A DNA stretch of 64,000 nt, taken from Thiohalomonas denitrificans. Lineage in GTDB: Bacteria > Pseudomonadota > Gammaproteobacteria > Thiohalomonadales > Thiohalomonadaceae. A model generated the notes under the pieces. The model saw only the letters and a list, made by a program, of their open reading frames with translations. It had not been told where the DNA came from and ran no database searches. The first letter of the stretch is position 1, and each line of letters starts with the position of its first letter. Positions 45,887-55,980 of this stretch are shown here, in pieces. The stretch covers positions 1 to 64,000 of the forward strand of contig DYFR01000001.1 in NCBI GenBank assembly GCA_020725115.1. The letters run 5' to 3'. A program made the position numbers and the translations under genes.

Positions 45887-46798
45887 TCATCCCCGCGGAT
45901 GATGCTGCGCATGCAGCGCCTTGAGGCGCTCGCGGGCCACATGGGTATAGATCTGCGTGGTGGACAGACTGCTGTGACCCAGCAGCATCTGTACCACACG
46001 CAGGTCAGCACCGTGATTGAGCAGATGGGTGGCGAAGGCATGGCGCAGGGTATGGGGCGAAAGATGCGAGGTGATGCCCGCCTGGCGGGCATAGCGCTTG
46101 ATCAGGTACCAGAAGGCCTGTCGCGTCATCGCCTCACCGCGCCGGGTGGGAAACAATGCCGCCGTGGCCTGCCCCTGTACCAGTGCCGGCCGAGCCTCGG
46201 CCAGATAGCGCTCCAGCCAGCTTACCGCCTCCTCGCCCAGCGGCACCAGTCGCTCCTTGCTGCCCTTGCCAAGGATCCGCACCACCCCCTGCTGCAGGCT
46301 GACGCGATACATCTCCAGGGTGATCAGTTCCGACACCCGCAGGCCACTGGCGTAGAGCACCTCCAGCATCGCCCGATCACGCAGTCCCAGCGGCTCGCCG
46401 ATATCCGGCGCCGCGAGCAGGGACTCCACCTCGGCCTCGGTCAGCGCCTTGGGCAGGCCGCGTCCCAGCTTGGGGCTGTCGATACGCGCGCTGGGGTCGT
46501 CGGTGAGCAACTGCTCGCGCACCAGATAGCGGTAAAAGCGCCGCAGGCTGGAGAGCAGGCGGGCGGTGGTACGCGGCTGGGCACCGGCGGCGACGCGGCT
46601 GTGCAGATAGCCCAGCAGGTCCTGCCGCGTGGCGGCCTCCGGCGCGGCAATGTCGCGTTGCTCCAGCCAGCGCGCCAGTCCCTGCAGATCGCGGCGGTAC
46701 GCGGCCAGGGTGTGGTCGCTCAGACCGCGTTCCATCCACAACGCATCGAGGAAACGCTCCAGCAGCGCATTGCCTGCTGGCTCAGCGTGCGGCTTCAT
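45887..46798 (-). CDS. xerD: XerD tyrosine recombinase
   Basis: A 303-aa recombinase acting with XerC at dif to resolve chromosome dimers. Catalytic residues are visible: Arg in SGLRVSELITL, Lys in GKGSKERLVPL, HxxR in SPHTLRHAFATHLLNHG, His in LGHSSLST and Tyr in TQIYTHV. It overlaps ogt by 17 bases. Confidence 0.95.
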   Translation of the reverse strand: MKPHAEPAGNALLERFLDALWMERGLSDHTLAAYRRDLQGLARWLEQRDIAAPEAATRQDLLGYLHSRVAAGAQPRTTARLLSSLRRFYRYLVREQLLTDDPSARIDSPKLGRGLPKALTEAEVESLLAAPDIGEPLGLRDRAMLEVLYASGLRVSELITLEMYRVSLQQGVVRILGKGSKERLVPLGEEAVSWLERYLAEARPALVQGQATAALFPTRRGEAMTRQAFWYLIKRYARQAGITSHLSPHTLRHAFATHLLNHGADLRVVQMLLGHSSLSTTQIYTHVARERLKALHAQHHPRG

Positions 46799-47264
46799 GA
46801 TTCAGCAACCAGTTTTTCAGTCGCAGTGGTTCCCCCTCCGTCGCCCCCATGTAGCCGCCCGCGCCATGGGCGGCCACCACGCGATGGCAGGGTATCAGCA
46901 ACGGGACGGGATTGGCGCGACAGGCGCCGGCAACGGCCCGGGCGCTGCTGCCGAGGCGGCGTGCCAGTTCGCCGTAGGTGCACGGCAGCCCCGGCGGTAT
47001 GTCACGCAGCGCCTGCCATACCCGCTGCTGGAACGGCGTGCCGCGGGGCAAGAGTTCAGTCGCGGGATGACTGTGCGGGGCGGAGAAATAATGCTGCACA
47101 TCGGCCACCGCACGCCGCGCGCAGTCCGTGTCCGGCGCCCGCAACGGCGCGCTGGCCGGCAGGAATTCCGACTCGCTCACTCCTGCGCCCTCACACCGGA
47201 TGCCGTAGCGCCAGCCGCCAGGCAACGGAGTGGCAATCACCGCGCTCCAGCCGGCATCATTCAC
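46782..47264 (-). CDS. ogt: Methylated-DNA-protein-cysteine methyltransferase
   Basis: A 160-aa O6-alkylguanine transferase with the suicide cysteine in LIPCHRVVAAHG and the DNA-binding helix YGELARRLGSSARAVAGAC. Repairs alkylated guanine. It overlaps both neighbours. Confidence 0.93.
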   Translation of the reverse strand: MNDAGWSAVIATPLPGGWRYGIRCEGAGVSESEFLPASAPLRAPDTDCARRAVADVQHYFSAPHSHPATELLPRGTPFQQRVWQALRDIPPGLPCTYGELARRLGSSARAVAGACRANPVPLLIPCHRVVAAHGAGGYMGATEGEPLRLKNWLLNHEAAR

Positions 47265-49054
47265 GGCCGCACCAGCAGCAATTGCTGCAGATCGCGGCGC
47301 AGCACGGCGCGCCGCCCCGGATCATCGGTGGTCTTCAGCAACTGCTCATAAAGGGTGCGGGCGTCTTCGGTCAGACCCGCCTTGGCCAGGGCCTGGGCCG
47401 CCTGATAGCGGGCGGTCTGCCCCCAGGGATCCAGCGACAGGGGCTGCGGCACCATGGCGGAGCGCAGGTACAGCGCCGCCGCCTCCAGCGGGCGCTCCTG
47501 CGCCAGACGCGAATCGGCCATCCAGTACCACAACTCACGCTTGAGCTGTACATCGGCCACCTGCATCTGCAAGGCCTCCAGCAGACGATAGGCAACCTCG
47601 TGTTCACCCACCGTCTGCACATCGAACAAGACCTGGATCAGCCGATCCAGTTCCGGTCGCGACAGCCGGGTGCTGCCGTCGATCAGCTCCCGCAGGATGG
47701 CCTCGGCCTGGCCGTAGTCGCCACCCAGCAGCAGCACACGCGCCTGGCGCAGCCGCCACATCACCCGATCGGTACCCGGCGGCGGTTCATCCAGACCAGC
47801 CAGCAGACGCGCGGCCAGGGGCAGATCCCCGGCAGCAATCGCCGGATCGACCAGGGTGCGGCGCACCACTTCGGGCACACTGCCCACGGCGGCAAAACGA
47901 GGTGAACCCAGATAGAGCTGATGTATCAGTTCGGTGCCATCCTCCTGCTGCAGCAGGTTTTCCACCAGTGCGGCATGCCCCCGCTGGCGCGTGGCCGCGC
48001 TCGAGCCGTGCAGCGCCAGCAAGGCGTAAATGGAGCGGACACGGATGGGATACATGCGCCCTGCCGCCTGCGCCGTTGCCAGCCAGGCGGCATCGTCGCC
48101 GATCAGCAACTGTTCGCGGTTGCCGACCTGACGGGCATAGGTCAGGTAGGCCTCCCACAAGGTATCCGGGGTAAGGACAAACAGTTCACGGTCGAGCGGG
48201 ATTCGGCGCAGGCGTGAAAACAGGTGCTCCAGTGCAATGGCCTGGGCCGCGGGATCGGCGGAGGCCGCGGCGGCCTCCGCCACTATGGCCTGACCTTGCT
48301 GTTGCAGCAGCGACGGCAGATTTTTCTCCTGCAGCAGGGTGCGGGCCTCGCGCAACACCCGCCGCGGCTCCCACTGTCCGCTGCGCAGCCGGGCCAGCAG
48401 CAACAGGGGACGGGCCTGGACCTGCTCCAGACCATGCAGCGCCTCCGCAGCATCCGCCGCGCGCCCCTGTCCGAGCAGCACCTGGGCACTGAGCAGGGCA
48501 TCCTCCTGGCCACCGCGACCATAGTCATGGCGATAGCGCAGCATGGCGGCATAGGCATCATCACCGCGGCCATCGGCGCGATAACTCTGTATCACCAGAC
48601 GCCGCCAGGCAGTCAACTCGATATCCGTGCCGGTGCCCCCCCACAACAGGGCGCGCAATCCGGCACGGGCACGCTCCCCCTGCCCCAGCTCAATCAGGGC
48701 GCGGGCGTGCCAGGTCTGTGCCCAGCGGGCAAAGTCGGGAGAGATATCGGTGGGGAGAACACTGAGACGGTCATGCAGGGCCTGCCAGTCACCACCGGCG
48801 GCAAGGAGCTGGACGCGGCCACGCTCCCATTGCATCCAGCCGGCAGCATCCTCCTGCCAGGCCGGCTGCCGTGCCTGCAGCAGCGCCAGGGCCAGCCGCG
48901 GCGCACCACCGGCAGCCAGAGCCTCCAGCTGCTCCAGGGTCTCGGCAGCGGCAGGGAAGCTGACCAGCGCCAGCCACAGCAGGATGCGGCGAGAAAAATG
49001 AAAAAAGCGGATGCCGCCCCTCGGGTGGCATCCGCTTTTTTTCAGAAAAGCCAT
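47261..49054 (-). CDS. Exported TPR-repeat protein
   Basis: A protein of up to 597 aa with an N-terminal signal-like segment (SRRILLWLALVSFPAAAE) and helical repeats over the whole remainder (for example AEALHGLEQVQARPLLLLAR, AAALYLRSAMVPQPLSLDPW, LTEDARTLYEQLLK), typical of TPR scaffolds. The only good upstream ATG is at 49054, which places its first 18 codons across the rplS terminator hairpin (49001-49042). A non-ATG start after the hairpin is possible. Function unknown. Confidence 0.75.
   Translation of the reverse strand: MAFLKKSGCHPRGGIRFFHFSRRILLWLALVSFPAAAETLEQLEALAAGGAPRLALALLQARQPAWQEDAAGWMQWERGRVQLLAAGGDWQALHDRLSVLPTDISPDFARWAQTWHARALIELGQGERARAGLRALLWGGTGTDIELTAWRRLVIQSYRADGRGDDAYAAMLRYRHDYGRGGQEDALLSAQVLLGQGRAADAAEALHGLEQVQARPLLLLARLRSGQWEPRRVLREARTLLQEKNLPSLLQQQGQAIVAEAAAASADPAAQAIALEHLFSRLRRIPLDRELFVLTPDTLWEAYLTYARQVGNREQLLIGDDAAWLATAQAAGRMYPIRVRSIYALLALHGSSAATRQRGHAALVENLLQQEDGTELIHQLYLGSPRFAAVGSVPEVVRRTLVDPAIAAGDLPLAARLLAGLDEPPPGTDRVMWRLRQARVLLLGGDYGQAEAILRELIDGSTRLSRPELDRLIQVLFDVQTVGEHEVAYRLLEALQMQVADVQLKRELWYWMADSRLAQERPLEAAALYLRSAMVPQPLSLDPWGQTARYQAAQALAKAGLTEDARTLYEQLLKTTDDPGRRAVLRRDLQQLLLVRP
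49001..49042. terminator. Terminator of the rpsP-rimM-trmD-rplS operon
   Basis: AAAAAAGCGGATGCC is matched by GGCATCCGCTTTTTTT around a GC loop: a strong stem with A-run and T-run on both strands, so bidirectional in form. It lies 64 bp after the rplS stop. Confidence 0.9.
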
Positions 49055-49106
49055 ATCGCGATATCGCAGCCCCTGCACCACGTGACGCGGGCAGGGTGGC
49101 GAGGCT

Positions 49107-49451
49107 TTACAGCTTCTCTTTGATGCGGGCCGACTTGCCGGTACGGCCGCGCAGGTAGTAGAGCTTGGCACGGCTGACATCGCCGCGACGCTTCACCTCG
49201 ATGGCGGCAATGGCCGGGCTGTAGGTCTGGAACACACGCTCCACACCCTCGCCATGGGACAGCTTGCGCACGGTAAAGGCGGAGTTCAGGCCGCGATTGC
49301 GCTTGGCAATCACCACACCTTCGAACGCCTGCAGACGCTCACGGTTGCCTTCCTTCACTTTCACCTGTACTACAACCGTATCGCCGGCGCCGAATTCCGG
49401 CACTTCGCGGCTCATCTGTTCGGCTTCAAGTTGTTCGATGATGTTGCTCAT
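49107..49451 (-). CDS. rplS: 50S ribosomal protein L19
   Basis: A 114-aa L19 with [20 protein letters not shown] and [22 protein letters not shown] 49451 follows GGAGA. Last gene of rpsP-rimM-trmD-rplS. Confidence 0.98.
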   Translation of the reverse strand: MSNIIEQLEAEQMSREVPEFGAGDTVVVQVKVKEGNRERLQAFEGVVIAKRNRGLNSAFTVRKLSHGEGVERVFQTYSPAIAAIEVKRRGDVSRAKLYYLRGRTGKSARIKEKL

Positions 49452-49493
49452 GACACGTTCTCCGGAAAAATCCGCTGCATTATACACATGGAA

Positions 49494-50237
49494 TCAATTT
49501 TGTTCATGCCCCCGGATAAAATCCGTGAGCAATTTTCGCTGTTCGTCACTCAGCTCCAGCCGCTCCAGCAACTCGGGCCGCCGCAACCAGGTGCGTCCCA
49601 GTGCCTGCTGCATGCGCCAGCGCGCAATCGCCGCATGGTCACCGGACAGCAGCACCGCCGGCACCTCACGCCCATCCCACACCTCGGGACGGGTGTAGTG
49701 CGGACAGTCCAGCAGGCCACCGGCGAAGGAGTCCTGCGCAGCAGAGGCCTCGTGGCCCAGCACCCCGGGAAGCAGGCGGGCGACGGCATCGATCAGCACC
49801 ATCGCGGCCAGCTCGCCGCCGGAAAGGACGTAGTCACCGATGGACCACTCCTCATCCACCTCTGCATCGACGAAGCGCTCGTCAATGCCTTCATAGCGTC
49901 CGGCCACCAGCAACAGCCGCCGGCGCTGCGCCAGTTGCTCCACCCCGGCCTGATCCAGCGGCCGCCCCTGGGGCGACAGACAGACCACATGGGCCGGTTC
50001 GGGATCTGCCGCCCGCGCGGCCTGCACGGCCTCGCGCAGGGGCTGCGCCAGCATGACCATTCCGGGGCCGCCGCCATAGGGACGATCGTCCACCGTGCGG
50101 TGGTTGTCGCAGGTGAAATCACGCGGATTCCACAATGCCAGCCGCATGACCTCCCGCTTCACTGCCCGCCCCGTCACACCGTGGCAGGTCAGGGCATCGA
50201 ACATCGGGGGAAACAGCGTGACAACGTCGATGCGCAT
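49494..50237 (-). CDS. trmD: tRNA (guanine-N1)-methyltransferase TrmD
   Basis: A 247-aa SPOUT enzyme that makes m1G37 in tRNA and prevents frameshifting. Trefoil-knot motifs [21 protein letters not shown] and [16 protein letters not shown] are all present. Confidence 0.98.
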   Translation of the reverse strand: MRIDVVTLFPPMFDALTCHGVTGRAVKREVMRLALWNPRDFTCDNHRTVDDRPYGGGPGMVMLAQPLREAVQAARAADPEPAHVVCLSPQGRPLDQAGVEQLAQRRRLLLVAGRYEGIDERFVDAEVDEEWSIGDYVLSGGELAAMVLIDAVARLLPGVLGHEASAAQDSFAGGLLDCPHYTRPEVWDGREVPAVLLSGDHAAIARWRMQQALGRTWLRRPELLERLELSDEQRKLLTDFIRGHEQN

Positions 50238-50248
50238 CGGGGCAAGGC

Positions 50249-50761
50249 TCAGAAGTCCGGGTCCCAGTCGACCCGCATCACCCCGCCGGCCAGATCCACC
50301 TCTCGAACCACCGACCCGATATAGGGCAGCAGGCGCTCGCGCTCCCCCTGCACCACCACCACATCGTTGGCACCGGTTTCAAGCAGGTGGTCGACCACCC
50401 CAAGCTCCACACCGTCCAGCGTCACCACCTTGAGACCGATCAGATCGGCCCAGTAAATCTCATCCGCAGCCAGCGGCTGCAGCTGGCTGCGGTTGATGGC
50501 GATATCGCAGCCCACCAGTGCCGCCGCCGCATCACGGTCATCACAACCGTCCAGCCGGGCCACAATGCCCTTGCCCTGGATACGCCCCTCCAGGGGTTTC
50601 ACCTGTACCCAACTGCCGTCGCGCAGCAATTGCCAGGGCGAATAGCCGAGAATGTTGTCCAGCGGCTGGGTGTGGGAGAAAATCCGTACCCAGCCACGCA
50701 CGCCGAACAGGCCGGCAATGCGGCCCACGACAATGCGCTCATCCTGCTCCGAGTCAACCAT
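50249..50761 (-). CDS. rimM: 16S rRNA processing protein RimM
   Basis: A 170-aa RimM: an N-terminal domain starting [19 protein letters not shown] and a PRC-barrel C terminus ([28 protein letters not shown]). It assists 30S head assembly with S19. Usual position between rpsP and trmD. Confidence 0.97.
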   Translation of the reverse strand: MVDSEQDERIVVGRIAGLFGVRGWVRIFSHTQPLDNILGYSPWQLLRDGSWVQVKPLEGRIQGKGIVARLDGCDDRDAAAALVGCDIAINRSQLQPLAADEIYWADLIGLKVVTLDGVELGVVDHLLETGANDVVVVQGERERLLPYIGSVVREVDLAGGVMRVDWDPDF

Positions 50762-50804
50762 CAGCGCACAGGCCGTGCGGCCCCCGTCGATGGCACAAAC
50801 CGAA

Positions 50805-51044
50805 TCAGGCGCTCTGCTTCAACAGGCTGGCGACGCGATCAGAGGCCTGTGCGCCCTGCGCCAGCCAGTAATCGACGCGCTCGCGGTTGATGCGCATCTT
50901 CTCCTCGCTCGCCTTGGCGATGGGATTGAAGAAGCCGAGACGCTCGATGAAACGGCCGTCGCGACGGTTGCGGCTGTCGGTGACGACGATGTGGTAGAAG
51001 GGGCGCTTCTTGGCGCCGCCACGTGCCATGCGGATAGTGACCAT
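50805..51044 (-). CDS. rpsP: 30S ribosomal protein S16
   Basis: A 79-aa S16 starting [20 protein letters not shown] with [18 protein letters not shown] 51044 gives the family start. First gene of the operon; its promoter must lie in the repeat-rich 230 bp upstream. Confidence 0.98.
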   Translation of the reverse strand: MVTIRMARGGAKKRPFYHIVVTDSRNRRDGRFIERLGFFNPIAKASEEKMRINRERVDYWLAQGAQASDRVASLLKQSA

Positions 51045-51138
51045 CGTGTAAGGAATCCTCGTGTACACAAACAAACGGGGCCGCTGACAGGCGGCCCACT
51101 GCGGAAAGCCGCATATTCTATGTCAGACGGTAAAAAAA

Positions 51139-51272
51139 AAGAACAGGTACGAGCTAATAAGGTGCGAGACAGGAGGAATGTGTCCGCTGCACGGGCGCTT
51201 TTCTCATCGTGCGCGTGTGCGCAGCGCCCCCCAACCCTCGTCCCTTGTGCCTGGCATCTCGTACCTTATTGA
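51139..51272. repeat. Long inverted repeat between rpsP and ffh
   Basis: AACAGGTACGAGCTAATAAGGTGCGAGAC (51140-51168) is matched by GGCATCTCGTACCTTATTGA (51252-51271), with GTGCGCGTGTGCGCAGCGC in between. It has the same layout as the copies at 25139, 43021 and 58787. The gap contains no other feature I can name. Confidence 0.7.
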
Positions 51273-51274
51273 TT

Positions 51275-52630
51275 TCAAAAGGGCATTCCTGGCGGCATGC
51301 GTCCCTTCATGGCACGCATCATCTTGGCCATGCCGCCACCGGACATCTTTTTCATCATCTTCTGCATCTGGCTGAACTGCTTGAGCAGGCGGTTGACATC
51401 CTGTACCTGGGTGCCGGAACCGTCGGCGATGCGGCGCTTGCGCGAACCCTTGATCAGATCCGGGTGCTGCCGTTCCTGCGGCGTCATGGAGTTGATCATG
51501 GCCTCCAGCCGCTTGAATTCCTTGTCATTTACCTGGCCCTTCACCGCCGCCGGCAGATTGGAGACGCCGGGCAGCTTGTCCAGCAGGCTGGCCACGCCGC
51601 CCATGTTCTGCATCTGGCGCAGCTGGTCGCGGAAATCCGCCAGGTCAAAGCCCTTGCCCTTGCCGATCTTGCGTGCCAGCTTTTCCGCCTCGGCATGGTC
51701 GACCTTGGCCTGCACCTCCTCCACCAGGGACAGCACATCGCCCATGCCGAGGATGCGGGAGGCGACACGATCCGGGTGGAACGGTTCCAGTGCAGCGCTT
51801 TTTTCGCCCACGCCGAGGAACTTGATGGGCTTGCCGGTGATCTGGCGCACCGACAGGGCGGCACCGCCGCGGGCATCGCCGTCCGTCTTGGTCAGTACCA
51901 CACCAGTCAGCGGCAGGGCATCATTGAAGGCCTTGGCGGTGTTGGCTGCATCCTGACCGGTCATGCTGTCCACCACGAACAGCGTCTCGGCCGGCTCCAG
52001 TGCCCCGTGCAGGCGCTTGATCTCCGCCATCATGTCGGCGTCGATGTGCAGACGGCCGGCGGTATCGACGATGACCACGTCGAGATAGTGTTTGCGGGCG
52101 TAATCCACCGCTCCCTGGCCGATGGCCACCGGATCCTGCGACAGGTCGCTGGGGAAGAACTCGACACCGACCTCACCGGCCAGGGTCTTCAGCTGCTGGA
52201 TGGCCGCCGGGCGATAGATGTCGGCGCTGACCACCAGCACCTTCTTGTCCTGGCCCTTGAGCCAGCGCGCCAGCTTGCCGACGGTGGTGGTCTTGCCCGA
52301 GCCCTGCAGGCCGGCCATCAGCAGCACGGCGGGGGGGCGCACATTGAGATTGAGGCCGGCATGGGCCTCGCCCATCAGCCGGACCAGTTCACCATGGACG
52401 ATCTTGACCAGCACCTGACCGGGGGTGAGGCTGCTCATCACCTCCTGGCCGACGGCGCGCACACGCACCTGCTCGATGAAATCGCGCACTACCGGCAGGG
52501 CCACGTCGGCCTCCAGCAGCGCCATGCGCACTTCGCGCAGGGTGTCCTTGATGTTGTCTTCGGTGAGGCGACCGGCACCGCGCAGGGTGCGCAGCGTCCG
52601 CGTCAGCCGTTCGCTGAGGCTGTCAAACAT
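51275..52630 (-). CDS. ffh: Signal recognition particle GTPase Ffh
   Basis: A 451-aa SRP54: N domain, G domain with GLQGSGKTTTVGKLA, DTAGRL and TKTDGDARGGAAL, and a methionine-rich M domain at the end (MQKMMKKMSGGGMAKMMRAM) that binds signal peptides and 4.5S RNA. Confidence 0.98.
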   Translation of the reverse strand: MFDSLSERLTRTLRTLRGAGRLTEDNIKDTLREVRMALLEADVALPVVRDFIEQVRVRAVGQEVMSSLTPGQVLVKIVHGELVRLMGEAHAGLNLNVRPPAVLLMAGLQGSGKTTTVGKLARWLKGQDKKVLVVSADIYRPAAIQQLKTLAGEVGVEFFPSDLSQDPVAIGQGAVDYARKHYLDVVIVDTAGRLHIDADMMAEIKRLHGALEPAETLFVVDSMTGQDAANTAKAFNDALPLTGVVLTKTDGDARGGAALSVRQITGKPIKFLGVGEKSAALEPFHPDRVASRILGMGDVLSLVEEVQAKVDHAEAEKLARKIGKGKGFDLADFRDQLRQMQNMGGVASLLDKLPGVSNLPAAVKGQVNDKEFKRLEAMINSMTPQERQHPDLIKGSRKRRIADGSGTQVQDVNRLLKQFSQMQKMMKKMSGGGMAKMMRAMKGRMPPGMPF

Positions 52631-52685
52631 GTAACGGATTCCACGGTGATGGCGGGAAACACCCCCGCCAGGGATCAGGCCGGGA

Positions 52686-53450
52686 TTATAGCGTGAAGCG
52701 CTCGCCGCCGGTGAGGTGGTTTATGTCGTAGCCGGCCAGCAGGGTACGCACTTCCTGGAAGATTTTCTCCTCCGCCCCCGGCTTGGCGTGGGTCAGCCAG
52801 ATGCGAGGATGGTGCCGCAGCTTGACCAGATCCTCCGCCAGCATCTCAGGGCAGTAGTGGCGCGCCATGCGGCACAATTCCCGCTCCGCATTGGGGAACG
52901 CGGCCTCCACCACCAGCAGATCCAGCCGCGGGCCGTCATTCAGTGCCGCCCAGAAGGTGTCGTTGGTAGTGGTGTCGCCGCTGAAGGCGAACACGCCGTT
53001 CGGCGTGGTGATACGGTAACCAACCGTCGGCACCAGATGGTTGACCGGGATCATCTCGAACTGGCGATTGCCCAGGGCAACGATCTCGCCCGGTTCCAGC
53101 GTCTCGAAACGCAGCACCGGCCGCTCGGGATGGGGCAGACGGGTGAAATCGGGCCAGATCACACCGTTGAAGATGTGCTCCTGCAAGGCCCGGATGGTAT
53201 CGGGCAAGGCATGGATCAGGATCGGGGCATCGACGCGGTCGAATACCGAATCAACCACCAGAGGGATGGCATGAATGTGATCCAGGTGGGAGTGGGTAAG
53301 GAAGATGTGCTTGAGATGCGCCATTTCGTCCAGCGTCAAATCACCCACACCGCTCCCCGCATCCAGCAGAATGTCATGGTCTATCAGGAAAGAGGTGGTA
53401 CGGAGCCCCGCCCCGATGCCGCCGCTACACCCCAATACCCGAATATCCAT
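52686..53450 (-). CDS. Metallo-beta-lactamase-fold hydrolase (class II cAMP phosphodiesterase-like)
   Basis: A 254-aa protein with the MBL metal motif THSHLDHIHAIPL, a central FSGDTTTND and a late LTHAKPG histidine. Layout and start (IRVLGCSGGIGAGLRTTSFL) resemble class II 3',5'-cyclic-nucleotide phosphodiesterases and RNase Z-like enzymes. Substrate not determined. Confidence 0.85.
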   Translation of the reverse strand: MDIRVLGCSGGIGAGLRTTSFLIDHDILLDAGSGVGDLTLDEMAHLKHIFLTHSHLDHIHAIPLVVDSVFDRVDAPILIHALPDTIRALQEHIFNGVIWPDFTRLPHPERPVLRFETLEPGEIVALGNRQFEMIPVNHLVPTVGYRITTPNGVFAFSGDTTTNDTFWAALNDGPRLDLLVVEAAFPNAERELCRMARHYCPEMLAEDLVKLRHHPRIWLTHAKPGAEEKIFQEVRTLLAGYDINHLTGGERFTL

Positions 53451-53708
53451 ACCTGATCTCCCGCACCCTCACCTGCGACGGACTTGCGTTCGTCCCTGTC
53501 TGTGCCCGCATTCACGGCGCATCGCCACGATTCGGCTGCTTTTGTAGCACGATACGTCATATTTGCACACTGCCGCTCATCAGAGAATACGACCAGTCTG
53601 GCGGTTGCCCGGTCATCACGCGCGTCCGTGTCGTGCCCACGACCCGTTATACGCTTCAACGCCGCCGCCAGTTATGCGATGATGCCGCCCATTACGACGC
53701 CCGACACC

Positions 53709-54515
53709 ATGACTATTGCTCTCACCTTCCTCACCGTTGCTCTCTACTTCGTGGCCACCATGCTGCTGCTGCGGCGTCTGGCGCTGGGTGCGGAGGCCAC
53801 GGCCCATTCCCGTTTGCCCGCCCTGCTGACCGGTCTGGCCGGCGTCGCCCTGCATGGGATACTGGTCTACCAGGTCATCTTCCTGCCGGAGGGGCTGGAT
53901 CTTGAATTCTTCCATGTGGTGTCGCTCATTGCCTGGCTGGTGGCCTTGCTGCTGCTGCTCGCCGCACTGTCGCAACCGGTGGAAAACCTCGGCGTTGCCG
54001 TACTCCCGTTGAGCGCGCTGGCCCTGGTGGTACAGACCGTATGGCCCACCGCCCCCAACCTGCTGGCCCTCTCGACGGTCGAAATGCGCGGCCACATCCT
54101 GCTCTCGATCCTGGCCTACAGCCTGCTGGCTCTGGCCGCCGTACAGGCAATGTTGCTGGCGATTCAGGATAGGCATCTGCGCAACCGCCATCCCGGCGGC
54201 TTCATCCGCGCCCTGCCGCCGCTGGAGACCATGGAACGCCTGCTGTTCCACATGATCGGGCTGGGCTTCATCCTGCTCAGTCTGTCGCTGTTGTCCGGCT
54301 TCCTCTACCTGGAGAACATGCTGTCCCAGCACCTGGTGCACAAGACCGTGCTGTCGGTGATCGCCTGGGTGGTTTTCGCCGTCCTGTTGTCGGGCCGCTG
54401 GCGCTTCGGCTGGCGCGGGCGCAAGGCCATCTACTGGACCCTGGCCGGCTTCGTCCTGCTCATGACCGCCTACCTCGGCAGCAAGCTGGTGCTGGAACTC
54501 ATTCTCGGCCGCTAA
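53709..54515 (+). CDS. ypjD: YpjD-like CcsA/CcmC family membrane protein
   Basis: A 268-aa protein with about eight membrane helices, related to cytochrome c assembly proteins. E. coli ypjD lies next to ffh, as here. Conserved histidines are in ALHGILVYQ, FHVVSLIAW, RGHILLSIL and HLVHKTVLS. ATG 53709 is chosen; earlier in-frame ATGs (53679, 53682) are possible. The 258-bp gap to the divergent MBL gene shows no clear element. Confidence 0.85.
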   Translation: MTIALTFLTVALYFVATMLLLRRLALGAEATAHSRLPALLTGLAGVALHGILVYQVIFLPEGLDLEFFHVVSLIAWLVALLLLLAALSQPVENLGVAVLPLSALALVVQTVWPTAPNLLALSTVEMRGHILLSILAYSLLALAAVQAMLLAIQDRHLRNRHPGGFIRALPPLETMERLLFHMIGLGFILLSLSLLSGFLYLENMLSQHLVHKTVLSVIAWVVFAVLLSGRWRFGWRGRKAIYWTLAGFVLLMTAYLGSKLVLELILGR

Positions 54516-54589
54516 CGGCAAGGGTTGACAAGCCACCATGCAACCCTTTGTAATCAAAAAACTTTGATAACCACAGGATTCATCACTTC

Positions 54590-55888
54590 TTGATCGACGA
54601 CATACCTACCGGCCTCCTGGTCGGCACCCTGGTCATTCTTATCTTCCTCTCCGCCTTCTTCTCCGGATCGGAAACCGGCCTGTTCAGCCTGAACCGCTAC
54701 CGGCTGCGCCACCTGGTAAAAAAAGGAGGGCATCCGGGTGCACGACGGGCCTACGACCTGCTCAAGCGGCCGGATCGCCTCATCGGCCTGATCCTGCTCG
54801 GCAACAACTTCATCAATATCCTCGCCTCCGCTACCGCCACCGTACTGGGGCTGAAACTGTACGGGGAGGCCGGCATCGCCATCGCCACCGGCGTGCTCAC
54901 CTTCGTGATCCTCATCTTCTCCGAGGTAGCCCCCAAGACGGTGGCCGCCATGCACCCCGAACGCATCGCCTTTCCCGCCGCCTTCATCCTGAAACCCATG
55001 CTGAAGGTGCTTTACCCCGCCGTATGGACCGTAAACGTTGTCGCCAACGGCCTGCTGCGCATGATCGGCATCTCCACAGCCGATGCCCCCAAGCTGCATC
55101 TTTCCAGCGATGAATTGCGTACGGTGGTGCATGAGGCCGGCAACATGATCCCGCAGCGCCACCAGCAGATGCTGCTCTCCATCCTCGACCTGGAAAAGGT
55201 CACGGTGGAGGACATCATGATTCCGCGCAACGAGATCACCGGCATCGATCTGGAGGATGACTGGGCCGATATCGTGCAACAGATCAAAAGCAGCCAGCAC
55301 ACCCGCCTGCCGGTATTCAAGGACGGCATCGACAACGTGCTGGGCATCGTGCATCTGCGCAATGTACTCGCCGTCCACAAAGTCGGCGAACTGACGCGCG
55401 AGGCCTTCATGAAGGTGATCAGCGACCCCTACTTCATTCCTGAAGGCACAGCGCTCAATACCCAGCTGCTCAATTTCCAGCAGCAGCGCCGCCGCATCGC
55501 CATGGTGGTGGATGAATACGGTGATATCCAGGGGCTGGTGACACTGGACGACATCCTGGAAGAGATCGTCGGCGAATTCACCAGCGATCCGGCCGCGCTG
55601 AGCAAGGACATCCATCCCCAGGAAGACGGCACCTACATGGTGGAAGGCAGCGCCAATATCCGCGACCTCAATCGCCTGATGCAGTGGAATCTGCCCACCG
55701 ACGGGCCGAAGACCCTGAACGGCATGATCATCGAGTATCTGGAAACCATTCCGGAGGCCGGTACCAGCCTGCTGCTTGCCGGTTACCCCCTGGAGATCGT
55801 GCAGACCACCACCAATGCGGTGAAGACCGTGCGTATCGACCCCAACTTCCGGGAGAAAACCGATGTGGCACCGCCAGACCAAGGGTAG
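54590..55888 (+). CDS. corB: CorB/YfjD-type transporter with CNNM, CBS-pair and CorC-HlyC domains
   Basis: A 432-aa inner-membrane protein. A CNNM domain (about 1-185) begins LSAFFSGSETGLFSLNRYRL, followed by two CBS domains (IMIPRNEITGIDL, RIAMVVDEYGDIQGLVTLDD) and a C-terminal CorC/HlyC domain. It is linked with Mg2+/Co2+ resistance or efflux. The start is TTG 54590; no ATG is nearer the conserved region. Downstream of ypjD, as in E. coli. Confidence 0.9.
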   Translation: MIDDIPTGLLVGTLVILIFLSAFFSGSETGLFSLNRYRLRHLVKKGGHPGARRAYDLLKRPDRLIGLILLGNNFINILASATATVLGLKLYGEAGIAIATGVLTFVILIFSEVAPKTVAAMHPERIAFPAAFILKPMLKVLYPAVWTVNVVANGLLRMIGISTADAPKLHLSSDELRTVVHEAGNMIPQRHQQMLLSILDLEKVTVEDIMIPRNEITGIDLEDDWADIVQQIKSSQHTRLPVFKDGIDNVLGIVHLRNVLAVHKVGELTREAFMKVISDPYFIPEGTALNTQLLNFQQQRRRIAMVVDEYGDIQGLVTLDDILEEIVGEFTSDPAALSKDIHPQEDGTYMVEGSANIRDLNRLMQWNLPTDGPKTLNGMIIEYLETIPEAGTSLLLAGYPLEIVQTTTNAVKTVRIDPNFREKTDVAPPDQG

Positions 55889-55980
55889 CAGGGCGCCGAT
55901 ACGTGGCTGCGACGGCAGTACCCTAACCACCCCCGCATGGCTATACTAGCCGGCAAGAACAACTAACCGGAGCCGCCTGC

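Noticed and set aside
44840-47905. 1021-codon plus-strand ORF opposite the HD-GYP, xerD and ogt genes
   Set aside because: It spans several well-supported minus-strand genes; a high-GC shadow frame.
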